Source of the DNA: Kiritimatiellia bacterium
GTDB lineage: Bacteria > Verrucomicrobiota > Kiritimatiellia > RFP12 > UBA1067
Assembly: GCA_024405335.1 (NCBI GenBank)
Contig: JAKSOX010000106.1
Coordinates: 1-6,997, forward strand
Length of the DNA: 6,997 nucleotides
Direction of reading: 5' to 3'
Shown: one piece after another, positions 1 to 5,702 of the stretch
Layout of the letters: every line of letters starts with the position of its first letter
How positions within the stretch are numbered: position 1 is the stretch's first letter
Translations under genes and position numbers: made by a program
The notes under the pieces: model-generated
What the model was told of the DNA's origin: nothing
The model's database searches: none
The model's input: only the letters and a program-made list of their open reading frames with translations

Positions 1-260
1 TCGGTCGCGGGGTTCTGCAGCGGCGCGGAAAATTCGTTTCCGAAGCTTTGAAAGCGCCTTTGGAGCAGTCGGCGTCCTACACCGAACGCGCCCGGTGCCG
101 AACACCGAAACGACGAGGCGTCCACCCCCTAAGCGCCCCCCAATCACGAAAGCGCGCAGACCTCGGAGACGTCGGCAAATCCGGCGACGCGCGTCGCGAC
201 AGATCGCCAAAAAGAGCGCGGACGGATTGTCGTCACACCGGGAGGCCTTCTTGTTTCGAC
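1..260. other. Apparently non-coding region downstream of pth
   Basis: After the pth stop I see no gene on either strand. Minus-strand frames open to the window edge have no third-position G/C bias, unlike the five neighbouring genes, and use codons such as TTA and AGG. There is no tRNA T-arm or other RNA signature I recognise. The only terminator-like signal for pth is poor: a 4-bp stem at 221-234 (GACG/CGTC), then seven bases, then a T5 run on the minus strand at 209-213. A 14-base perfect palindrome (GCGACGCGCGTCGC) lies at 184-197 and a 5-bp stem with a 5-base loop at 93-107. The region may hold the cluster's 3' end and the upstream part of the next gene. Confidence 0.55.
22..58. repeat. 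Nested inverted repeat of unknown role
   Basis: GGCGC (22-26) pairs with GCGCC (54-58) and encloses a second hairpin, GGAAA (27-31) with TTTCC (37-41), and a small dyad GCTTTGAAAGC (45-55) that overlaps the outer arm. No T-run of useful length follows on either strand, so it is not a clear intrinsic terminator. It could be a structured leader or chance pairing. Confidence 0.3.
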
Positions 261-842
261 CTACGCCTCGGGCGTCCAGCCGTTGAACGCGTTCATCGCC
301 GCCTGGGGGCCTTCGGCAATCACCTTGAGCACTGCCTGCGCCGCCGCAGGCACGACTTTGTCCATCACGGCGCGAACGTCCGGCGGGAATTTCCCCAGCA
401 CGTGGCCGATCACGCGCTCGCGGTCGTGGTCCGCGCGACCGACGCCCACGCGCACGCGCACGAAGTCCGGCGACCCCGTGCGCTCGATGACGCTCTTCAA
501 TCCGTTGTGGCCGCCGGCGGAACCGCCCTTGCGGATGCGGATGCGCCCGACGGGCAGGTCGATGTCGTCCGACACCACCACGAGGTCGTCCACGGTGGCG
601 TTGTGGTATTTCACCACGGGCGCCACGGAATCGCCGGAAAGGTTCATGTAGGTCGTCGGCTTCAGCAGTTTCAGTTTGCCGCCGGCCGCGACGCAATCGG
701 CGATTTCGCCCTTGAAGGACGCGGACTTCTTCCAGTCCGCCCCCGCCATGCGCGCCAAGGCGTCCACCACCTCGAAGCCGATCGAGTGCGGCGTGTTGGC
801 GTATTCCGCCCCGGGATTCCCCAATCCTGCGACGACCTTCAT
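261..842 (-). CDS. pth: Peptidyl-tRNA hydrolase
   Basis: Pth cleaves the ester bond of peptidyl-tRNAs that fall off ribosomes, recycling tRNA. The 193-residue length matches bacterial Pth (194 in E. coli). Family motifs are in place: GLGNPGAEY (6-14) with N9, H19 as the catalytic histidine, KPTTYMNLSG (61-70) with N67, SDDIDLPVG (91-99) with D92, and KGGSAGGHNGLKS (105-117) with N113. These correspond to N10, H20, N68, D93 and N114 of mature E. coli Pth. The residues around the catalytic His are unusual: TPHSIGF in place of the common TRHNxGF. The same frame stays open upstream through ilvA, but the ATG at 842 starts exactly at the conserved N-terminus, 2 bases after the ilvA stop, with GGGA 6 bases before it inside the last ilvA codons, so translational coupling is likely. 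It is the last gene of the visible cluster. Confidence 0.96.
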   Translation of the reverse strand: MKVVAGLGNPGAEYANTPHSIGFEVVDALARMAGADWKKSASFKGEIADCVAAGGKLKLLKPTTYMNLSGDSVAPVVKYHNATVDDLVVVSDDIDLPVGRIRIRKGGSAGGHNGLKSVIERTGSPDFVRVRVGVGRADHDRERVIGHVLGKFPPDVRAVMDKVVPAAAQAVLKVIAEGPQAAMNAFNGWTPEA

Positions 843-844
843 GC

Positions 845-2374
845 TCAGTCCCGGTTGTCGAGGAAGAAACGGTACGCCGGATTCGCCGACACGTCCTGCG
901 CCGAATAGCCGAGGCGTTCGACCGTGCGGCGGAATTCCGCGCGCTCGGACTCGGGCACCTGCAGCCCCGCGAGCACCTTGCCGTGGTCCGCGCCGTGGTT
1001 GCGGTAGTGGAACAGCGTGACGTTCCACTTCAAACTCATCGCCTGCAAGAACTGCATCAGCGCGCCCGGGCGCTCCGGGAACTCGAACGTCCACACCACT
1101 TCGTCGTGGATGCCGCGCGTGTGTCCGCCCACCATGTGGCGGACGTGTTCCTTCGCGAGCGCGTCCTCGGAAAGGTCGACCGTCTCGATGCCGGCGGCGG
1201 AGAGCGACGCGACGAGCTTTTCCGTTTCCTCCCGGCCGGAAACGCTCAGGCCCACGAACACGTGCGCGCGCGACGGATCGCCGAAGCGGTAGTTGAACTC
1301 CGTGACGCTGCGGCGGCCGATCTTGCGGATGAACGCCTCGAACGCGCCGCGCTTTTCGGGAATCGTGCACGCCAGGATCGCCTCGCGCTTTTCCCCGATT
1401 TCCGTCGCCTCGGAAACGAAACGGATGCGGTCGAAATTCATGTTCGCGCCGGAGACGATGCAGGCGTAGACCTCGCCCTTCCTGCCCTTGCCGTGCTTCT
1501 TCGCCGCCGCGAGGGCCAGCGCGCCCGCCGGTTCGCAGATGGCGCGCGTCGCCTCGAACACGTCCTTGATCGCCGCGCACGTTTCGTCCGTCGTCACCGT
1601 CACGATGCCGTCCAGGCACCGGCGGCAGATGGCGAACGTGATCTTGCCCGGCTTCTTCACGCACACGCCGTCCGCGAAAAGCCCGGGCTCCGCGAGCGTC
1701 ACGATCTTCTTCGCCTTGATGGAACGGTCCATGCAGTCCGAATCGACGGGCTCCACGCCGAACACCTTCACTTCGGGGCGCACCGCCTTCACGTAGGCCG
1801 CGACGCCCGCCGCGAATCCGCCGCCGCCGATCGGCACGAAGATGGCGTCGAGCCGGCCGGAATGCTGGCGCAGGATTTCCATGGCCACCGTGCCCTGGCC
1901 CGCGATCACGTCGTCGTCGTCGTACGGCGGGATGAAGGTGAGTTTCTTTTCCGCCACGATCTTGGCCGCCGCCGCCGCCGCGTCCGAATAGCTGTCGCCC
2001 GCGAGCACCACCTGCGCGCCGTAGCCGCGCACCGCGCCCACCTTGATTTCCGGAGTCGTCACCGGCATCACGATCGTGGCCTTGCAGCCGAGTTTCTTCG
2101 CGCTCAACGCCACGCCCTGCGCGTGGTTGCCGGCGCTCGCCGCCAGCACGCCCTTGTCGAGCGCTTCGCGCGGCAGCTGGGACATCTTGTTGTACGCGCC
2201 GCGGATCTTGAAGGAGTGGACCGTTTGCAAGTCCTCGCGCTTGAGGAGGAACGTGTTGCCCAGCTTCCGGGAAAGCGCCGCCGCGATTTCCAGCGGGCTT
2301 TCGATCGCCACGTCGTAGACGCGCGAATTCAGGATCTTCTTCAGGTACTTGTCCAACTTCACCCGTTCTGCCAT
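845..2374 (-). CDS. ilvA: Threonine ammonia-lyase, biosynthetic (threonine deaminase)
   Basis: IlvA converts threonine to 2-oxobutyrate and ammonia, the committed step to isoleucine. The protein has 509 residues, close to the 514 of E. coli IlvA. The fold-type II PLP domain has LKREDLQTVHSFKIRGA (44-60), where K56 is the Schiff-base lysine, the SAGNHAQG loop (80-87), the phosphate-binding GGGG (183-186) followed by FAAGVA, and SGANMNFDRIRFVSE (308-322) near the domain end. From about 330 there are two ACT-like regulatory regions. The second contains FHYRNHGADHGKVLAG (455-470) and ends NPAYRFFL (498-505), closely like E. coli IlvA. This two-ACT layout is that of the biosynthetic enzyme inhibited by isoleucine and relieved by valine, rather than the short catabolic TdcB type. 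The start at 2374 has a GAGGGGG ribosome site at 8 bases. The stop is 2 bases before pth. Confidence 0.97.
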   Translation of the reverse strand: MAERVKLDKYLKKILNSRVYDVAIESPLEIAAALSRKLGNTFLLKREDLQTVHSFKIRGAYNKMSQLPREALDKGVLAASAGNHAQGVALSAKKLGCKATIVMPVTTPEIKVGAVRGYGAQVVLAGDSYSDAAAAAAKIVAEKKLTFIPPYDDDDVIAGQGTVAMEILRQHSGRLDAIFVPIGGGGFAAGVAAYVKAVRPEVKVFGVEPVDSDCMDRSIKAKKIVTLAEPGLFADGVCVKKPGKITFAICRRCLDGIVTVTTDETCAAIKDVFEATRAICEPAGALALAAAKKHGKGRKGEVYACIVSGANMNFDRIRFVSEATEIGEKREAILACTIPEKRGAFEAFIRKIGRRSVTEFNYRFGDPSRAHVFVGLSVSGREETEKLVASLSAAGIETVDLSEDALAKEHVRHMVGGHTRGIHDEVVWTFEFPERPGALMQFLQAMSLKWNVTLFHYRNHGADHGKVLAGLQVPESERAEFRRTVERLGYSAQDVSANPAYRFFLDNRD

Positions 2375-2382
2375 TTTCGCAT

Positions 2383-2389
2383 CCCCCTC
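2383..2389 (-). promoter_or_regulatory. Ribosome binding site of ilvA, overlapping the aminotransferase stop codon
   Basis: The minus strand reads TGAGGGGGA: the GAGGGGG run overlaps the TGA stop of the aminotransferase gene and lies 8 bases before the ilvA ATG at 2374. The overlap points to translational coupling of the two genes. Confidence 0.65.
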
Positions 2390-3590
2390 ATCCCCGCATC
2401 GCCGCGACGGCGCGCTTGAAGCCCTCCGCGCTGCGCGCGATGATTTTTTCGTCCACGCTGCACGAAAGGCGCACGTGGCCGGGGCCGCCGAATCCGCGGC
2501 CGGGCACCACGAGAATCTTCTCCCCGAGCAACGCGTCCGTGAACTTGAGGTCGTCGCCGCCCGGCGCCTTCACGAAGAAGTAGAACGCGCCTTTGGGCGT
2601 TTCGAATTCGACGCCCGCGTCGCGCAGCACCTTCGCCATCAGCTTCCGGCGGCGGTCGTAGATTTCGAGATCCACCGTTTCGTCCGCCAGCGCGGCCGCG
2701 AGTTTCTGGCCGATCACGGGCGCGTTCACGAAGCCCAGCGTGCGGTTCGTGAGCGTGAGCGCGGCCGCCAGCGTTTCCGCGTCTTCGAGCGCGGGGTTGA
2801 CGAGCACGTACCCGATGCGCTCGCCGGCCAGCGAGAGCGTCTTGGAAAAACTGCCCAGCACGATCGCCCACTTCGTGAGCGGCGCCGCGGGCGGCACTTC
2901 GACGCCGTCGTACGCGAACGCCCGGTAGGGCTCGTCGCACAGCAGGAACATCGGCCGTTCGTCCGCGCCGCGGGACGCATTGGCGCGGTCCACGATCGCC
3001 GCGAGCCGGCGCATCGTCTCCGCGGAGTACACGGCGCCGGTGGGGTTGTTCGGCGAGTTGACGAGCAGCGCGCGCGTGCGCGGCGTGATCGCCTTTTCGA
3101 TGCCGTCGAAATCAGGCGTGAAATCTTCCGCCTTCGAGGGAATCGCCTTCAAAACGCCGCCGAAATGTCCGCAGTACGCGCCGTACTCCACGAAGTACGG
3201 GGCCGGACACACCACCTCGTCGCCGGGGGAGATCGTGGCGCGGAAAAACCCGACGAGCGCGCCGGCGGCGCCCACCGTCACGATCACGTGCGACGCCTTC
3301 ACGTCCGTCTTCTGCTGGCGGCCGAGGTAGCCGGCCAGCGCTTCGCGCACCGCCGGGATGCCGGCGTTCGGGCAGTAGCCGAGCCCCAGCGGTTTCACCG
3401 CGTCGGCCGCGATCGCCTCGAGCGCCGCCTTCGCCGCCGCGGGCGGCGGCACGTCGGGATTCCCCAGCGAAAAGTCGCACACGGCGTCCGCGCCGTACCG
3501 CTGCTTGAGCTCGAGGCCCTTCTCGAACATTTTGCGGATCCAGCTGGACCCTTCCATCGACTTCTTGATTTCGTCCGTGATCAGTTGCAT
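2388..3590 (-). CDS. Pyridoxal-phosphate-dependent class I/II aminotransferase (aspartate aminotransferase type)
   Basis: A 400-residue fold-type I PLP aminotransferase, full length for the family, which moves an amino group between an amino acid and a 2-oxo acid in the cytoplasm. The N-terminus has a conserved FSLGNPDVP segment (40-48). The PLP site is complete: NSPNNPTG (178-185), DEPY (219-222) with the Asp that contacts the pyridine nitrogen and the Tyr that contacts the ring hydroxyl, SFSKTLSLAGERIGY (247-261) with Schiff-base Lys K250 and phosphate-binding R258, and VRLSCS (373-378) with the substrate-carboxylate Arg R374. The ATG at 3590 follows a weak GGAAG site at 8 bases. The stop is 13 bases before ilvA, which suggests co-translation with threonine deaminase. 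Aspartate as donor would fit, since aspartate is the precursor of threonine, but the substrate is inferred; alanine or branched-chain substrates are not excluded. Confidence 0.92.
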   Translation of the reverse strand: MQLITDEIKKSMEGSSWIRKMFEKGLELKQRYGADAVCDFSLGNPDVPPPAAAKAALEAIAADAVKPLGLGYCPNAGIPAVREALAGYLGRQQKTDVKASHVIVTVGAAGALVGFFRATISPGDEVVCPAPYFVEYGAYCGHFGGVLKAIPSKAEDFTPDFDGIEKAITPRTRALLVNSPNNPTGAVYSAETMRRLAAIVDRANASRGADERPMFLLCDEPYRAFAYDGVEVPPAAPLTKWAIVLGSFSKTLSLAGERIGYVLVNPALEDAETLAAALTLTNRTLGFVNAPVIGQKLAAALADETVDLEIYDRRRKLMAKVLRDAGVEFETPKGAFYFFVKAPGGDDLKFTDALLGEKILVVPGRGFGGPGHVRLSCSVDEKIIARSAEGFKRAVAAMRG

Positions 3591-3627
3591 TTTCCGAACT
3601 TCCGACTTTCCGTTTCCCGTTTTCCCG
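3591..3627 (-). repeat. Purine-rich leader with five CGG(G)AA units before the aminotransferase gene
   Basis: The 43-base gap between the dehydrogenase stop and the aminotransferase start is strongly purine-rich on the minus (coding) strand. It holds five consecutive CGG(G)AA-type units about 7-9 bases apart, the last running directly into the start codon (CGGAAAATG). A GGAAG unit lies 8 bases before the ATG and can act as a weak Shine-Dalgarno sequence; the other units have no assigned role. It may be only a degenerate simple repeat. Confidence 0.5.
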
Positions 3628-3633
3628 GCTTTC

Positions 3634-5655
3634 TCACATCGGGTAGTCGAGCGCTTCGGGAATCATGATTTCCGCGAGGCACTTCGCCGCGCGGTCCTTC
3701 GCGAGGCGCGTGCCCGCGAGCGCTTCGTCCAACGCGGCGCGCAACCGCGCGAACTCCTGCCTGGCCGCGTCGTCCGCCGCCGAAAAACCGTAGAACGCGC
3801 CAGCGCAGATTTTGCCGGCTTCGCCCGCGACGTCCGCCACGACCGTGCCGAGCAGGTCGTTGAACGTGTTCACGCAGCCCTCGAGCTCGGGGCCCACCAC
3901 CGGGTTCTCCGCGCCGTGGAGCGCCAGGAACCTGACGTCCTCGCGGAACGAATTCGCCGCCATCAAACCGGCGATCGCGTCCGCCAGCGGAAACGCCACG
4001 CCGTGGCGCTGCGAACCGCCGAGCTTCTTGCCGTTCGGATCGCGCGCGGTCTTGGCCCATGCGTTCGTCCAGTTCCACAGGCGAAGCGCCGCCGCCAGCG
4101 CGTTGCCGCCGTTTTCGGCCGCCTTCGGGCACGCCGCGCAGGCCTTGGCCCACGCCTCCACCTGCGCGGTGAACACTGGGTTCGAGCAGGTCTCGGAAAT
4201 CTGGCGGCGCTGCACGCATTCGGGCCCTTCGTAAGTCGCGTCGAGCTGCATGTCAGTCCACTTGTAGAAGAGGAAGCCGGGACAGTCCTCGGTGATGCCG
4301 TAGCCGCCCATCAGCGAAACCGCCTGGCGCATCACGTCCGCGCCGTGGCCCGTGTTCCAGAGCTTGCAGCTGGGGCAGAGCACGTTGGCGAGCGCGAGCA
4401 GATGCACGTAGCGCACCGTCGCGTCCGCGTCCTCTTCGGGGTTCTTGCCTTCGGCCAGAAGCGCCACGGCCTTCTCGGCGGGCGCCTTCATGTTCTTGAT
4501 CATTTCGCGGCCCTTGCCGAGTTTCGCGCGCGCTTCGTCCTGGACCAGTTCCAGGCGGTCGAACACGCGGGAAACGTCGAACCCGAGCGAACTCGCCGCC
4601 TCCGCGGTGGCCCACACGTCCGCCAGACGCTGCGTGGCGTCCTCCTTCATCTGGAGGCCCAGCGCGTGCCGCGGCGAACCTTCGTTCACGCCCGCCGCCC
4701 CGCGGAAGCGCGTGCGCTGGTAGCGGATCACCGGCTCCACGGCGCTCATCAGCGTGCCGGCGCCCATGACGCCCACGCCCACGCGCGTCTTGGAGAACAC
4801 CTGCGCGATGATTTCGCTGTGGCCGAGGTTGGGGACGATTTTGCCGTCCTGGACCGTGTAGCCGCCGATGATGCGCGACGCGGGCACCGTGACGTCGATC
4901 ACCGGATCGCCCGTGTTCGAAAGCTGGTGCACGAGCTTCTTCGTCTGCGCGCCGCGGTCGAACTTGCCGGGATCGGTCGCCTCCACCACCACCATGCAGC
5001 TGCCCTTGATGCGGTCGTCGCCGGAATCGAGCGCGACGGTGACGTAGTCGCAGATCGCGACGTTCGTGATGAAGCGCCCGCGCTTCTCGACGCGCAGCAG
5101 CGGCTCTTCGCCTTCCTTCCACTCCGCCACGGAAACGCGGCCCGCGAGAACGCCCGTGTCCACGCCCACGTAGGGCAGCGGTTCGGTGAGCGCGAAACTG
5201 CCGCGCCAGGTCTTGCCGCTTTCGTTGCCGGGGGCGCAAAGCGTCATGTAGCGCTTCTTCTGTTCGGGCGTGCCGAGTTCCGCGATCGGGCCCATCGCGA
5301 GCGCGTTCACGAAGGACGACGTCGCCGCGCCGTTGTCCACCCACGCCGTTTCGTAGGTGAGAAGCGATTCGGCGAGGTTGCGCGGACCCTCGAAAAGTCC
5401 GCCGCAATCCGCGTTCAGCGTCGCCGCCGTGACGCCGGAAGCGTCGTAGGCGTCGAACATCGCCTGCTTCTCGGGCGTCCACTCGTGCGTGAAGCGCTGG
5501 CCGTTCGCGACCAGCCGGGCGACGACCGTCCGGGCCGTGTTGCGCGCGCCGGCGATCGCCATCTGCACGTCGAACCGGTCGGCGTAGCGCCACATGATCT
5601 GGCGCACTTCGTCGCCCGGAAGCATCTTCATCTGGGGTCTCTGCGTTTCTTCCAT
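3634..5655 (-). CDS. Large acyl-CoA dehydrogenase-family flavoprotein with C-terminal extension
   Basis: A 673-residue protein of the FAD-dependent acyl-CoA dehydrogenase family, whose members form the alpha-beta double bond of acyl-CoAs and pass electrons to electron-transfer flavoprotein. The helical N-terminal region spans about 1-145. The middle beta region has FALTEP (154-159), matching the family's ALTEP-type segment, and RFITNVAICDYV (194-205). The C-terminal helical region has MGGYGITED (449-457) and TYEGPECVQRRQ (474-485). The latter aligns with the family YEGT-x-x-QR motif, so E476 is the likely catalytic base. Residues of about 490-673 form an extra helical extension of unknown role. 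CPSC (427-430) and CAAC (506-509) are two CxxC pairs. The ATG at 5655 is chosen because GGAG lies 8 bases upstream and it falls 47 bases after the dnaX stop; in-frame codons further upstream lie inside dnaX in another frame. No ETF genes are in the window. The substrate cannot be told. Confidence 0.9.
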   Translation of the reverse strand: MEETQRPQMKMLPGDEVRQIMWRYADRFDVQMAIAGARNTARTVVARLVANGQRFTHEWTPEKQAMFDAYDASGVTAATLNADCGGLFEGPRNLAESLLTYETAWVDNGAATSSFVNALAMGPIAELGTPEQKKRYMTLCAPGNESGKTWRGSFALTEPLPYVGVDTGVLAGRVSVAEWKEGEEPLLRVEKRGRFITNVAICDYVTVALDSGDDRIKGSCMVVVEATDPGKFDRGAQTKKLVHQLSNTGDPVIDVTVPASRIIGGYTVQDGKIVPNLGHSEIIAQVFSKTRVGVGVMGAGTLMSAVEPVIRYQRTRFRGAAGVNEGSPRHALGLQMKEDATQRLADVWATAEAASSLGFDVSRVFDRLELVQDEARAKLGKGREMIKNMKAPAEKAVALLAEGKNPEEDADATVRYVHLLALANVLCPSCKLWNTGHGADVMRQAVSLMGGYGITEDCPGFLFYKWTDMQLDATYEGPECVQRRQISETCSNPVFTAQVEAWAKACAACPKAAENGGNALAAALRLWNWTNAWAKTARDPNGKKLGGSQRHGVAFPLADAIAGLMAANSFREDVRFLALHGAENPVVGPELEGCVNTFNDLLGTVVADVAGEAGKICAGAFYGFSAADDAARQEFARLRAALDEALAGTRLAKDRAAKCLAEIMIPEALDYPM

Positions 5656-5663
5656 TTTCGGAT

Positions 5664-5667
5664 CTCC
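5664..5667 (-). promoter_or_regulatory. Ribosome binding site of the acyl-CoA dehydrogenase gene
   Basis: The minus strand reads GGAG, then 8 bases, then the ATG at 5655. This fixes the start of a gene whose open frame otherwise runs far upstream through dnaX. The site sits inside a short dyad, TCGGA-GA-TCCGA. Confidence 0.7.
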
Positions 5668-5702
5668 GATCTCAACGTTCAAATTGTCCCGCCTCGCCGC
5701 GC

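Noticed and set aside
1..155. Minus-strand frame open from a GTG near 155 to the left edge, possibly the start of the next gene
   Set aside because: Third positions are mixed and codons such as TTA and AGG appear, unlike the neighbours; there is no recognisable N-terminus. It cannot be excluded without more sequence.
184..197. 14-base perfect palindrome considered as a terminator or operator
   Set aside because: It has no spare loop and no following T-run; a GC-only palindrome of this size is expected by chance in such DNA.
48..908. Plus-strand open frames at 48-908 and 95-286
   Set aside because: They run antisense into pth or lie in sequence without coding bias; the products are Arg/Pro-rich with no motif.
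843..1664. Upstream extension of the pth frame through ilvA to 1664
   Set aside because: The extension overlaps the regulatory part of ilvA in another frame, and Pth homology begins at the ATG at 842.
983..2419. Plus-strand open frame of 478 codons opposite ilvA
   Set aside because: Antisense shadow of ilvA with Arg/His/Ala-rich low-complexity content and no family motif.
2349..3668. Plus-strand open frame of 439 codons opposite the aminotransferase gene
   Set aside because: Same kind of antisense shadow; the minus strand encodes a complete PLP enzyme here.
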